From DAOVXM01 sp963746255 (GTDB taxonomy: Bacteria; Chloroflexota; Anaerolineae; Anaerolineales; UBA4823), in NCBI GenBank assembly GCA_963746255.1, contig CAVVAJ010000001.1, forward strand, positions 682,001 to 746,000: a stretch of DNA of 64,000 nucleotides, read 5' to 3'. Below are positions 8,369 through 17,618 of the stretch, one piece after another. The stretch's first letter is position 1. Every line of letters begins with the position of its first letter. Below the pieces are notes generated by a model. The model saw only the letters and a list, made by a program, of their open reading frames with translations. It was not told where the DNA came from and did no database searches. Both the position numbers and the translations under genes were made by a program.

Positions 8369-10909
8369 TTATTCCTGGCGTATGGCGCGGATGATATCCA
8401 TACGTGCAGCCTGGCGGGATGGCAGCAAGGCGGCAAGAATACTAAAGATTATGCCAATTGCCACGGCTGCCAACATGCCGACATAAGGGATTGAATATTC
8501 GACCGGGAAACCGCCAACACCTAATCCCATGACAAACACATACCCCATGTAAAGACCAGCTAACAAGCCAAATGCGATGCCGATTCCGCCTAACAAAAGG
8601 GCTTCGGTTAAGATGGTCCGGCTGACCTGGCGGCGTGTGGCTCCGATCGCCCGCAGCATACCGATCTCGCGGGTGCGTTCGATGACACCAATCGCTAAGG
8701 TGTTCAGCATAGCAACCAATGAGGGCAGCACTAAAATCCCCAGTAAAAAGAAGTAGAAAACAAAGATCGAGTCAAAAAGCTGTTTGTTCTCATCAATATA
8801 TGACTGCCCTGATAACAGTTGAAACTGAGGGTAATCATCGAGCATGGCCTGCATTCGCCCTTCAATCGAAGCTCGATCAGCATCCGGGTTGATGTTTACC
8901 TGGATAAAGATATCTTCATTCTTGCGGAAATCCTGGTAGAGATTGTCCTGCGAGATATAGGCAGTATTGATTTTGGCGTTAATATAATCCCCAGCGATAC
9001 CAGCGATACGGTAGTTTTTTTGGCCGGTGGGCGTCGAGAGGCGGACGATATCCCCTAACTTAAGACCCGCCTGGGCAGCGAAGATCCCGTTGGCAATTAA
9101 AGCTGGCTCTGCTGCGAGAGCAGGGAAGGCGCTCATTTCGCTTCCCGCCACGAAGGTCAGGCTGGCAACCTTGGGGTAGACTTCTGGGTCAATAGCGAGC
9201 AGCGAGACAGGTGTATTATTGGCGGAGGAGGCGGCGTAGCGCATTGTACTGACTACATCCACACCAGGAATCGACCGCAAACGATCTGCTAAGTCCTGAC
9301 GAGCCCCAACATTGCTCTTCCAAACACCTACTGCCGGGGGCATAATCAGGTAATCGCTGCCCAGGCTGCGCTGCAGGAGGTTTAAAAATCCACCTGTTAG
9401 ACTCCAGACGAGGCCCCCCATAGCTACAATAACCGCCAATCCGATCATCGTTGCACTGGCGGTGATCGCCGCGCGACCTGGCTGGCGTTTCAAGTTGCTC
9501 TGGGCAAGCGTTCCAGTCCCCTGACGAGCATAGATCACCCCGATCAGACCCCCAAATACAGAGGTGATCGGTTTTACGAGGACAGGCGCAATCAAGATCA
9601 ACCCGATCAGAAATAGAAACCCGCCAAGAGCCACCTTGCCGACATCGCCGGAACGCAGCCAAACAAGCGAGAGACCAATCATTATGAAACCAACGATCGC
9701 CCACATGAGTGTCCTGCGGCTGCGTCCCTCACCCATCACTGGACGCAAAGCTTCTAAAGGGGTAACCCGACTAGCGCTCATCGCAGGCAGAAGTCCGGAG
9801 AGCAGTGTTACACCAATTCCTAACGCCAGGGTTATTACCACAAGACTTGGTTGGATGATAATCCCCCCCAACTCAATATGCAAAAAATCCGCCAGGATAG
9901 GGCCTATGACCTTGATGGCATTGACCGCTAATAAATAGCCAAAGCCCATTCCGATCAATGAACCCAGGGTACCTAATAAGATACTTTCGATCAGGATCAA
10001 TCCACGGATCATGCCGCGGCTGGCACCAATTGAACGCAGCATGCCGATGTCGTGGCGGCGCTCAGCTATTATGGTGCGGAAAGTATTGAAGATGATAAAG
10101 CCCCCCATAAAAAGAGCTAGAAACCCAAACAAATTGAATACTGCTTGCCCCATCTGCATGCTGGATAGCATCTCGGAGCCACTGGATAAACCACCTAGAG
10201 TGTATTCGTCCCCAAGGATACCCTCGATATTCGCTTGGATAGCGGCACGCTCATCATCATCAATGGTGTTGTAATTAACCTCGATGGTGTTAATCCGCTC
10301 CGGTAAATCGAACAATTTCTGTGCTTCGTAGAGCGTGATGAGCAGTTCCTCATTGCCCGGCATTGTGCGGGCGGGCAGCAAACCAACAACTTCTAGAGAG
10401 ACCCCACCCTCAGCAGTCGGTATATGCAGTTCATCCCCAACAGTGATGGCGAGATTCTCAGCTAAGCTGGTGGAAATGACGGTCTCGTATTCATCACTCG
10501 AGCGGAGGAAGCGACCTTCTTTGACAGGGTAAGGCCGCAGACTAAGCGCGGCTTTTGGGTCAATCCCAGTGAGGGTTAATGCAGTAATACTAACCTTGCC
10601 GAAATAACCATCCGGGATATTGACTATCCGGCTCAAAGAACCCGCACTGGTGCGAACACCTGGTAAATTCTTAATCGGATTCAATATTTTACGTGAAAAG
10701 GCTTCTCCAGTTGTGTGGGTAATTGTCAGGTCCACTTTCCCTGAAGCTGCCAGCATGTTGACCTGGAAGGCCTCCAACATGGTTGGCAGCATGGAATTCA
10801 TGGTGAAAATCAATAGAGTCGCAAACACGATCGCCAGCGTGGTTAAGAATGTTCGCAGTTTCCGACCCCATAAATATCGACCAGCTAATGATATTTGAAA
10901 AGTGAGCAT
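8369..10909 (-). CDS. ABC transporter permease, two FtsX/MacB-type domains
   Basis: An 846-residue permease with the duplicated layout of large FtsX-family proteins. It has an N-terminal membrane helix with a MacB-like extracellular domain (about residues 20-240), three helices of the first FtsX domain (about 255-390), another helix near 480-500 with a second extracellular domain, and a final FtsX domain (about 715-840) with the GMLRAIGATRRQV loop. The first FtsX loop has the matching GMLRSIGASRGMI. Such permeases use the ATPase mechanically to move lipids, lipoproteins or peptides. The ATP-binding partner lies 53 bases upstream on the same strand, so they form one transporter operon. Confidence 0.9.
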   Translation of the reverse strand: MLTFQISLAGRYLWGRKLRTFLTTLAIVFATLLIFTMNSMLPTMLEAFQVNMLAASGKVDLTITHTTGEAFSRKILNPIKNLPGVRTSAGSLSRIVNIPDGYFGKVSITALTLTGIDPKAALSLRPYPVKEGRFLRSSDEYETVISTSLAENLAITVGDELHIPTAEGGVSLEVVGLLPARTMPGNEELLITLYEAQKLFDLPERINTIEVNYNTIDDDERAAIQANIEGILGDEYTLGGLSSGSEMLSSMQMGQAVFNLFGFLALFMGGFIIFNTFRTIIAERRHDIGMLRSIGASRGMIRGLILIESILLGTLGSLIGMGFGYLLAVNAIKVIGPILADFLHIELGGIIIQPSLVVITLALGIGVTLLSGLLPAMSASRVTPLEALRPVMGEGRSRRTLMWAIVGFIMIGLSLVWLRSGDVGKVALGGFLFLIGLILIAPVLVKPITSVFGGLIGVIYARQGTGTLAQSNLKRQPGRAAITASATMIGLAVIVAMGGLVWSLTGGFLNLLQRSLGSDYLIMPPAVGVWKSNVGARQDLADRLRSIPGVDVVSTMRYAASSANNTPVSLLAIDPEVYPKVASLTFVAGSEMSAFPALAAEPALIANGIFAAQAGLKLGDIVRLSTPTGQKNYRIAGIAGDYINAKINTAYISQDNLYQDFRKNEDIFIQVNINPDADRASIEGRMQAMLDDYPQFQLLSGQSYIDENKQLFDSIFVFYFFLLGILVLPSLVAMLNTLAIGVIERTREIGMLRAIGATRRQVSRTILTEALLLGGIGIAFGLLAGLYMGYVFVMGLGVGGFPVEYSIPYVGMLAAVAIGIIFSILAALLPSRQAARMDIIRAIRQE

Positions 10910-10962
10910 AATTTTTTCAAACCCTTACCAATGCGCAAAAGGTCAATGGTACCAAACTACCC

Positions 10963-11700
10963 TTATATCAACCGCACCAGACTTTCAGCCCAGAGAGCTG
11001 CCCCAGCCTCGTGGGGTTCAGGCCGGATATCTTCAACAACCACACCATCTTTTAGCAGCAGCACACGATCAGCCCGAGAAGCCACGCGCGGATCGTGAGT
11101 AACCATGACCACAGCCCGCCCCCACTCATTCGCCACCTGGCTGAGCAGGTCAGAGATCTCATCCGAGGCATGGGTGTCCAAATTGCCTGTTGGTTCATCG
11201 GCTAAAACCAGAGTCGGTTCAGCCACCAATGCACGGGCGATGGCTACTCGCTGCTGCTGCCCGCCTGATAACTGGTCCGGATGACTGTTCAGGCGGTCAC
11301 CCAAGCCCACTCGCTCAAGCCAAGTCTTGGCTTTGGCCTTTGCTTTTGAAGAGCGCAAACCGTCCAGCGTAACTGGCAGAGCAGCATTCTCAGCTGCAGT
11401 CAATATCGGGATAAGGTTGTAAAACTGGAAAATGAAGCCGATCTTACGACGGCGCAGCTTCGTTAGGGCATCGTCTTTCAACCCATTCAATGCTTGCCCA
11501 TCAATCCAGACGGTACCACTCGTTGGAGTGTCAAGCCCGCCAAGAAGATATAATAATGTCGATTTTCCACAACCGCTGGGGCCCATCACGGCGACAAATT
11601 CCCCAGCGTCGACACTCAGCGAGACCGAGTCCAGCGCGGTAACAGCCATTTCTCCTTTTCCGTAGATTTTTGTAAGCCCTTCTGCTTTGATCAGTGACAT
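10963..11700 (-). CDS. ABC transporter ATP-binding protein (LolD/MacB type)
   Basis: A 245-residue ATPase with all ABC motifs: Walker A GPSGCGKST (near residue 40), the Q-loop region in GFIFQFYNLIP, signature LSGGQQQRVAIARAL, Walker B LVLADEPTGNLD, and the H-loop in VMVTHDPR. The ...YNLIP...NLD combination is typical of the ATPases that pair with FtsX-type permeases, and the permease follows directly. It powers that exporter from the cytoplasmic side. The length is normal and no residue is missing. It is the first gene of this two-gene operon. Confidence 0.93.
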   Translation of the reverse strand: MSLIKAEGLTKIYGKGEMAVTALDSVSLSVDAGEFVAVMGPSGCGKSTLLYLLGGLDTPTSGTVWIDGQALNGLKDDALTKLRRRKIGFIFQFYNLIPILTAAENAALPVTLDGLRSSKAKAKAKTWLERVGLGDRLNSHPDQLSGGQQQRVAIARALVAEPTLVLADEPTGNLDTHASDEISDLLSQVANEWGRAVVMVTHDPRVASRADRVLLLKDGVVVEDIRPEPHEAGAALWAESLVRLI

Positions 11701-11912
11701 AGTTGCGCCTAAGCTACCTGAATTGATTGAATTGCCAGCCTAATTTTAACATGATCTGAGCAGATATACGTTATCAACGGCACGCACCGGAAAACAGGAC
11801 GGTTTGCCAAATCCAACCATCAAAGTTGCCCTTACGAGTTGAATCTACACGTTATAATTGATTCTGATTGCGGTAATGGCACAGACCGGTTCATCAACTG
11901 CAAAGGAGCATG

Positions 11913-12473
11913 ATGAGCAAATCTATTTTGATCCTCAAAGGAAGCCCGCGCGAAAAAGGCAACAGTGCCGTTTTAGCTGACCAGGTCTTTGCCGGCGCCA
12001 GAGAAGCCGGCGCTAATGTCGAAAGTGTATATTTACACGGAATGAATATTCAGCCTTGCGATGCCTGTGATGTATGCCAGAACGGATATGAGGGTTGTAT
12101 CATCGAAGATGACATGCAATCCCTCTACCCGAAAATCACTGCTGCGGATGCGATCGTCATCGCCAGTCCAATATATTGGTTCACAATCAGCGCCCAAACC
12201 AAATTGTGCATTGACCGATGGTACGCTCTGGAAAGTGATGAAAAGAAACCACTGCGAGGTAAACAGCTCGGTATCGTCCTCGTTTACGGCGACACCGATT
12301 TGTACACCTCTGGGGGGATCAACGCCATTCACACCTTCGAGTCCCTCGCTCGTTATGTTGGCATGGACATTGCTGGATTGGTTTACGGTACAGCGTGGCA
12401 ACTTGGCGAAGCAGAAAAACAGCCCGAGTTGATGGAAAAAGCTTTCAAACTGGGAGCAAAGCTCGCAGTTTAA
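11913..12473 (+). CDS. NADPH-dependent FMN reductase/flavodoxin-like oxidoreductase
   Basis: A flavoprotein of about 186 residues. The N-terminus has the FMN phosphate loop SPREKGNSA after a hydrophobic strand, then CDACDVCQ, the cysteine-rich segment common in iron-sulfur flavoprotein-like NADPH:FMN reductases, and SPIYWFTISAQTK, the flavin-contacting strand. Such enzymes reduce quinones, flavins or other small acceptors. ATGs at 11910 and 11913 are both possible; GGAG at 11905-11908 favours 11913. A TATAAT lies at 11853-11858 upstream, without a good -35 box. It stands alone between convergent and divergent neighbours. Confidence 0.85.
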   Translation: MSKSILILKGSPREKGNSAVLADQVFAGAREAGANVESVYLHGMNIQPCDACDVCQNGYEGCIIEDDMQSLYPKITAADAIVIASPIYWFTISAQTKLCIDRWYALESDEKKPLRGKQLGIVLVYGDTDLYTSGGINAIHTFESLARYVGMDIAGLVYGTAWQLGEAEKQPELMEKAFKLGAKLAV

Positions 12474-12606
12474 TCACATAAATACAACGGGATTGGGGGG
12501 AATCATTGACCAACCACCATTCGATCAGCTCCAACTGGGAGGAAACATTTTTCTTAGCGGCAATAAACTGCTTGGTATTGATCTTGAGGGGCGGCATCGC
12601 ATGCCG

Positions 12607-12642
12607 AGCCCTGGTGACTTCTGTAGAGATGTCACCAGGGCT
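12607..12642. repeat. Perfect 12-bp inverted repeat in a gene-free stretch
   Basis: AGCCCTGGTGAC (12607-12618) is the exact reverse complement of GTCACCAGGGCT (12631-12642), with a 12-base spacer. It sits in the 373-base stretch between the flavoprotein and the M28 peptidase, where no convincing gene is seen. There is no T-tract on either side, so it may be an operator, an RNA hairpin or a weak terminator. Confidence 0.6.
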
Positions 12643-12846
12643 ATCATGGACTTTTGGTATGCAGAATCCAAGGAATAATATCAGCCACTTGTATTTAAAA
12701 CTACCACCTGCCACATATGGGTTTCGCAGCACCATCTCTTTTCCCGCTCCCCTAGATTAGCGCAGAGCATCAGCTTGGGGCTATTGATATAATTACGTGC
12801 TAATGCCTTGCCCACCAACCTATCGATACTTCTGATGGGAGAGACC

Positions 12847-14070
12847 ATGGAACCTGACCAACTGAACGCTCGTGCCGTAGAAATCCTGCAGACGTTATGT
12901 ATAGAGATACCAAATAGGGATGTGGGAACTGCTGGCAACCGCCGTGCGGCTGATTATTTTGCCGATACTATCGCTACGTACGATTTCGAGACCAACCGGC
13001 AGGAATTTGACTGCCTGGAATGGGTCCATGGGGCTGCCGAACTCAGCGTCGATGGGGAGAGTTTTCAAGTCCAGGTCAGCCCCTACTCTCTGGGATGCAC
13101 CCTTCACGCACCTCTCACGACGGTCGAGACGGCACCTGAGCTAGCATCTGCCTATCTCAAAGATACAATACTGCTACTGCATGGGGAAATCGCCAAGGAG
13201 CAGCTAATGCCGAAAAACTTCCCATTTTACAACCCGGAACACCACCAGCAGATATACCAACTCCTGGAAGAAAAAGCGCCGCTCGCCATTATTTCAGCGA
13301 CCGCGCGTAATCCGGAAGTGGCTGGGGGTGTTTATCCTTTCCCGCTGATCGAGGATGGCGATTTCAATATCCCTACAGCAATCATAACGGACCTGGAAGG
13401 AGAACGCCTGCTGAATGCAGCTGGGGGGGCGACTACGTTGAAAATCGATTCGCAGCGGGTTCCTGCAAAAGGATACAACGTGATTGCCCGAAAAGGAACT
13501 CAAATGGACCAGCGGGTGGTCATCTGTGCGCATATCGATGCCAAACCAAACACACCGGGTGCAATCGATAACGGCACCGGCGTCACGGTGCTGCTGCTGC
13601 TAGCCGAACTGCTGCAGGGTTATCACGGCCAACTAGGGGTTGAAATCGTTGCGCTGAATGGTGAGGACCACTACTCCGCGGCTGGACAGAAAATTTATCT
13701 GCAGGAGAACGCGGAACAGCTTACTAATATCGTTCTAGCAGTCAACCTGGATGGAGCGGGTTATTTCGAGGGTTTGACCGAGTATTCCTGCTACGGTTGT
13801 CCAACAGCAATCGAAGGTGTCATTGAACGCGTGTTTTCAAATTACTCAGAACTTCGCAATGGTGCGCAATGGTACCAAAGCGATCACATGATCTTCGCTA
13901 TGAACGGCCGCCCTGCTTTGGCAATCACCTCCCAATACTTTCTGGAAGCATTCAATGATATCACCCACACGCCCAGAGATCACCCCGGTATAGTTGACGT
14001 CAACAAGCTTGCGACCATCTCCCGAGCGTTGGCGTCCTTTATAACCGAATTAGATAATTCTACGACCTGA
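12847..14070 (+). CDS. M28-family zinc aminopeptidase-like protein
   Basis: A protein of about 407 residues with the M28 metallopeptidase core: the first zinc ligand in CAHIDA, the bridging aspartate in GAIDNGTG, catalytic/ligand acids in LNGEDH, an aspartate in VNLDGAG, and a late histidine in DITHTPRD. An N-terminal region of about 200 residues precedes the core and includes the usual PA-like insert. No signal peptide is seen, so it is likely cytoplasmic or non-classically exported. The start at 12847 is preferred because a GGGAGAG element lies just upstream; the frame also opens at 12808. Substrates are probably peptides. Confidence 0.85.
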   Translation: MEPDQLNARAVEILQTLCIEIPNRDVGTAGNRRAADYFADTIATYDFETNRQEFDCLEWVHGAAELSVDGESFQVQVSPYSLGCTLHAPLTTVETAPELASAYLKDTILLLHGEIAKEQLMPKNFPFYNPEHHQQIYQLLEEKAPLAIISATARNPEVAGGVYPFPLIEDGDFNIPTAIITDLEGERLLNAAGGATTLKIDSQRVPAKGYNVIARKGTQMDQRVVICAHIDAKPNTPGAIDNGTGVTVLLLLAELLQGYHGQLGVEIVALNGEDHYSAAGQKIYLQENAEQLTNIVLAVNLDGAGYFEGLTEYSCYGCPTAIEGVIERVFSNYSELRNGAQWYQSDHMIFAMNGRPALAITSQYFLEAFNDITHTPRDHPGIVDVNKLATISRALASFITELDNSTT

Positions 14071-14165
14071 TTTCGGCTGCGATTGGTCAACAGAGCTGTC
14101 GAAGTGCTCTTATTAAAGGATTAAAAGAACAAACACCCGGATATGTTGTTATCCCGTCCTGCGCC

Positions 14166-14197
14166 AGAAGCCCCGCTTGCAGACAAAAGGGGCTTCT
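14166..14197. terminator. Hairpin between convergent genes
   Basis: AGAAGCCCC (14166-14174) pairs perfectly with GGGGCTTCT (14189-14197) across a 14-base loop. It lies between the stops of the M28 gene (+) and the DUF2975-like gene (-), where a shared terminator is expected. The T-tracts are poor. Confidence 0.5.
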
Positions 14198-14231
14198 CCA
14201 ATGTTCCCAACTCATGCGGATTTGGTTAATC

Positions 14232-14684
14232 CTAATCACCAATTTTCTTCTCGATACGGCGGTTGCCAAAGTACGCTAACAAGGCCCAGATCAGCACCAA
14301 GATTCCACAGATGCCGGAGACAATTTTTAGGTTTTCCAGGAACATGCTGATTGAGAGCGGTTCGCCAAGCAGAACGGTGTATTTGAACATCGTGAAAGCG
14401 AATCCCAGCGCGACGAATACTAGGTAAAACGCGACTACTGAACGGATTGTCATCCGGGGAATCGTAATCCCGCCTAGGTAGAGGATCAAACCTATGAACA
14501 CGAGTGAATTCACTGTCAAGATATTGGCGATGTCCTGGTATGCCTCCAGCGGCTGGTCGAGCACGAACTGCCGGTACAGCAAGGTAATGACCAGCGCCAT
14601 TAAGGTCAAGTAGTACATCACCCCACTAACCCGCAGGATCACCGCCATATTTCTTTCGTCAAGGTTTAGGGGAGCTTTACTCAT
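14232..14684 (-). CDS. DUF2975-like membrane protein
   Basis: A 150-residue protein with four hydrophobic segments, resembling DUF2975 membrane proteins that are typically encoded beside a YozG-type XRE regulator, as here. The frame opens at 14711, but the start at 14684 is chosen because GGGAGG lies a few bases upstream of that ATG. The regulator's stop overlaps this start by 8 bases, so the two are translationally coupled. The role of DUF2975 proteins is not established. Confidence 0.75.
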   Translation of the reverse strand: MSKAPLNLDERNMAVILRVSGVMYYLTLMALVITLLYRQFVLDQPLEAYQDIANILTVNSLVFIGLILYLGGITIPRMTIRSVVAFYLVFVALGFAFTMFKYTVLLGEPLSISMFLENLKIVSGICGILVLIWALLAYFGNRRIEKKIGD

Positions 14685-14892
14685 GATTTTCGTCCTCCCA
14701 AAATAGATCATCTAATGTTTTATCTAATTCCCGGGCAATATTCATACAGAGATTCAATGTCGGGTTGTAACCGCCCTTTTCAATGAGGCCGATCGTCTGG
14801 CGGGTAACGCCAACTCTTTCCGCCAAATCTTGCTGGGATAGCCCTTTACCCACACGCGCCAAGCGTAATTTCATTCTGTCAGGTGTTTGCAT
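14677..14892 (-). CDS. XRE-family HTH regulator (YozG-like)
   Basis: A small Cro/CI-type DNA-binding protein. The helix-turn-helix is clear in LSQQDLAERVGVTRQTI, followed by IEKGGYNPTLNLCMNIARE, the normal XRE continuation. The frame opens at 14919, but that ATG lies inside the spacer of a canonical promoter, so it cannot be the start for transcripts from it. The ATG at 14892 sits where the transcript would begin (leaderless), and the ATG at 14874 is the other option. It probably regulates itself and the coupled DUF2975-like gene. Confidence 0.88.
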   Translation of the reverse strand: MQTPDRMKLRLARVGKGLSQQDLAERVGVTRQTIGLIEKGGYNPTLNLCMNIARELDKTLDDLFWEDENHE

Positions 14893-14898
14893 GAATTC

Positions 14899-14927
14899 AT
14901 TGTACACTATATCTTCCATAATGTCAA
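14899..14927 (-). promoter_or_regulatory. Canonical promoter of the XRE/DUF2975 operon
   Basis: On the minus strand TTGACA (14927-14922), a 17-base spacer and TACAAT (14904-14899) form a near-consensus promoter. Transcription would start about 14892, coinciding with an in-frame ATG, which suggests a leaderless or very short leader. Confidence 0.75.
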
Positions 14928-15059
14928 GTATTTATTGCATTTTGCAAGATTAATATTCCACTAAATCGTGATCACACACAATTGTTGAGTCAGAATAAAA
15001 CCTAGCTGCTCATTTCAGTGCTTTTTATGTATTTCCTGGGGATTATTCAAGCAAGAACA

Positions 15060-15080
15060 GGGCGCATTCGTCATGCGCCC
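15060..15080 (-). terminator. Possible weak terminator hairpin
   Basis: GGGCGCA (15060-15066) pairs with TGCGCCC (15074-15080) around a 7-base loop, 45 bases behind the stop of the BTAD-regulator gene. On the minus strand the hairpin is followed by a loosely T-rich run. Confidence 0.4.
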
Positions 15081-15125
15081 AAAAACGGTATCGTAAATTA
15101 ATAAGCAATGTGAATGACAAAAGCG

Positions 15126-16346
15126 TCAGTTATAAAGCTCTGTAGATTGCCGGGCAAGACCAATTTTTGGAGGATTATAGATCAGATCAGCCAGCAGATC
15201 GCGGTATGGTTGGTAAGCATCTTTCTTCAAGATAGTATCCTGCTCTATTGCTAAACCAGTCTCCCATTCGAGTGACTGCAGGACTTTGTCATTCAGCTGC
15301 CCATTCGCGATCAGGCATTTCATCAACAAGATATGCGCGCCCTCATGCTGTGGCTCGGTGCGGATCGCCTCAGTGGCATACGCAATAGCCAAATCGTGAC
15401 TATTTTGCTCGGAATAATAAGTGGCGACAGCCATATTGGCATCCAGGTAGAGCCGCTCATAGCGCTCCCGCAAAGCTATGCACCAGCCAAATGAGCAGCC
15501 CATTGATCTAACTGTCTCCAAACGCTCCATGTATCGACCACGGTATAAACCGATGGCTCGATCCCAGGAGATTGTGGCCTTTTGGTTATCCCCCGCCTGC
15601 TCGTACATCTTGGCAATCCGGATGTGGTGAGAGAAACGAGCAACATCAATCCAATACGGCGCCTGGGGCTGGAAGCGGTAGGTCAAGCCATCTTTAATGA
15701 TATAACGCGAATGTTTTCCAGTTGGGAGTTCGGGTTCTAAAGCCCGGTAAAGGTGGTATAGGGCGCTGAAGAATGCTACTTCAGCCGCCTTACGATTGGG
15801 GTAGATGCGTTTCGGCCACAGCAGGTTGATAATCCGGTCTTTGCTGGCGCCTTCATTGCCGCGGCTGATCAGGTAGCAAAACAAGGTTTTGACATGCTGC
15901 GCAGGTATTTTCTCGCTGCCCCATTCATGAGGTTGGATCAAGTGCATACCGAGGTACACCTGGAACTCACCGAAGCAATGCACCCGCATGATCGCGGGCA
16001 ATGTACTAACAGCAGGGAGTTCTTCGTTTGTGTAGTTGGGAGGTGCAACCGGTTCTGGGATAATACCCTGCTGGGGCACCTTGACGATCTGTCGGGTCCA
16101 GTGATACGGGAAGTACTGCCGGACTTTTTCACAGGGATAATCCCGGCACTCGCAGGAGCAGATCGCGATCTGGTGTTCGTGAGCGCATTGGGCGATCGGG
16201 CAGCAGTGTCGAGTGGCGAGCTTATTGTGATCGCGGCAATAATCCGCCAGGCAAGCGCACTCACCAGAGATATTGTAGCGGCATACGTGGCAGGCCATCC
16301 CACATACCCCTACCAGTGTATTGGTATCTGCAGCATCGGTATTCAC
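15126..16346 (-). CDS. Cys-rich DUF3795-like module fused to a BTAD/SARP-type transcriptional regulator
   Basis: A 406-residue protein in two parts. Residues 1-75 contain 13 cysteines, starting with a CGMACHVC motif and including a CSCECRDYPC segment, like the DUF3795 putative metal-binding module. From about residue 120 it resembles a regulator with an OmpR/SARP-like winged helix (FGEFQVYLG, then the WPKRIYPNRKAAEVAFFSALYHLYRAL region) followed by a bacterial transcriptional activation domain with TPR-like helices (about 225-370). The arrangement suggests a metal- or redox-sensing activator. It is monocistronic; a terminator separates it from the upstream UroD-like gene. Its target is unknown. 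Confidence 0.7.
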   Translation of the reverse strand: MNTDAADTNTLVGVCGMACHVCRYNISGECACLADYCRDHNKLATRHCCPIAQCAHEHQIAICSCECRDYPCEKVRQYFPYHWTRQIVKVPQQGIIPEPVAPPNYTNEELPAVSTLPAIMRVHCFGEFQVYLGMHLIQPHEWGSEKIPAQHVKTLFCYLISRGNEGASKDRIINLLWPKRIYPNRKAAEVAFFSALYHLYRALEPELPTGKHSRYIIKDGLTYRFQPQAPYWIDVARFSHHIRIAKMYEQAGDNQKATISWDRAIGLYRGRYMERLETVRSMGCSFGWCIALRERYERLYLDANMAVATYYSEQNSHDLAIAYATEAIRTEPQHEGAHILLMKCLIANGQLNDKVLQSLEWETGLAIEQDTILKKDAYQPYRDLLADLIYNPPKIGLARQSTELYN

Positions 16347-16410
16347 GTCGGAAACCCTCCCTCTTCCTGTTAAGACGATATACCATCGCTATGGATACGC
16401 CTAGACGCGT

Positions 16411-16448
16411 AAAAAAGGGAGCGACCGTTCGAAGATGGAACGGTCGCT
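16411..16448 (-). terminator. Intrinsic terminator of the UroD-like gene
   Basis: AGCGACCGTTC (16420-16430) pairs perfectly with GAACGGTCGCT (16438-16448) around a 7-base loop. The adjoining run of six A at 16411-16416 is a T-tract on the minus strand, right for ending transcripts from the gene at 16571-17545. Confidence 0.8.
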
Positions 16449-16570
16449 ATGATAAATAACAAATTTCTTCGAATAAGCTAAAAGACAAATACCCCGAATT
16501 CAGGCCTAATGGAGACTAGCTCTAGAGATATCCGCGTTGAACGATGCATGCATAACACCAAAAATCGAAA

Positions 16571-17545
16571 CTATAGATTTTGGACAATTTGCTGTAAGGC
16601 TAACCGGTAGGCCTGGTATTTAGCAAACGGCACAGCTTCCCGGACACGGCCATCCGCCAGCGGGATATATCCCCCGCCAGCCAATAAGGGTGGGACCACG
16701 CGCTCCAAATTCGCCCGCATCAACTGTTCAGATCCGTAAAGCCAGTCAGCGTCGATGCCGCCGATCAAGCGCAGCGACTTTCCGTACTCACGGCGGATAT
16801 CGATGTAATCCATCGCTTCGGTATCGCACTCGCAAGCCCACAAACAGTTGATACCCGCCTCGACTAAGGTCGGCAGCAGGATGCGGATATTGGCGTAGCT
16901 GCGTAGGATGACCGCCTCCACTTGGTACCGCGCTACCACCTCAAATATCGGCTGGTAGGAGGGGAGCACGAGGCTGCGGTACATGGATGGCGATATCAGC
17001 GGACCGTGATTTCCCCCAATCGGTTCGGAAAAGATAACCGCATCCACTTCTACCTGGGTGAGAATTTGGCTGGCTAATTCAGCCGCGAACTCACCCTGGA
17101 GCTGCAGCAGCTCGCGCACAAAAACCGGGTCATCGCGGGTTAAATAGAGCGTCCTGGCAAACCGCTGCCAACCGTCTACCCCAATCGATATGAAAAAACC
17201 CTCGTTTACTTGCAGCATTAATGGCTTTGATCTTGTCCGCCAGCTTTGGACGAGCTGCTCCCAATCAGTAGGGAACCGCGAGCGATCATTTGGGTCCAAC
17301 AGCTTCCGAAATCCAGGCAGGTCTGCGGTTGTCTCAGGCCAGCGAACTGGTTCGGGACGGGGATCAAAATCCGGCTCGAATTCATTACGGCCATCGTAGA
17401 TGAATAAACTGTTCAGGGCATTAGCCGCTAGTCCCTGCTGGCGCCAATTGGCAAGCACACCTGAGCAAATCCCCTCCGCAAACAGCGGCGGGCGGTCGAC
17501 CGGTTGGAAGGATATCGTATAATTGAAGCGCTCCCGTGAGTTCAT
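16571..17545 (-). CDS. Uroporphyrinogen decarboxylase (URO-D) family protein
   Basis: A 324-residue protein of the URO-D/MtaA superfamily. It begins MNSRERFNYTISFQPVDRPP, the typical opening in which the second half leads to the substrate loop, and keeps the SEPIGGNHGPLISPSMY segment and a late GGID strand. No heme genes are nearby. Many Chloroflexota members of this family act on methylated or corrinoid-linked compounds rather than uroporphyrinogen, so the function is left open. A TATAAT on the minus strand (17558-17553) lies only about 8 bases before the ATG, which would give a leaderless message, but the -35 box is poor. Confidence 0.75.
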   Translation of the reverse strand: MNSRERFNYTISFQPVDRPPLFAEGICSGVLANWRQQGLAANALNSLFIYDGRNEFEPDFDPRPEPVRWPETTADLPGFRKLLDPNDRSRFPTDWEQLVQSWRTRSKPLMLQVNEGFFISIGVDGWQRFARTLYLTRDDPVFVRELLQLQGEFAAELASQILTQVEVDAVIFSEPIGGNHGPLISPSMYRSLVLPSYQPIFEVVARYQVEAVILRSYANIRILLPTLVEAGINCLWACECDTEAMDYIDIRREYGKSLRLIGGIDADWLYGSEQLMRANLERVVPPLLAGGGYIPLADGRVREAVPFAKYQAYRLALQQIVQNL

Positions 17546-17618
17546 GCGGATAATTATAAGGTACCTTCTAGGATTAATGCGAAGTGGGTACCTATTTATT
17601 AGATGCTACGGTTATTAG

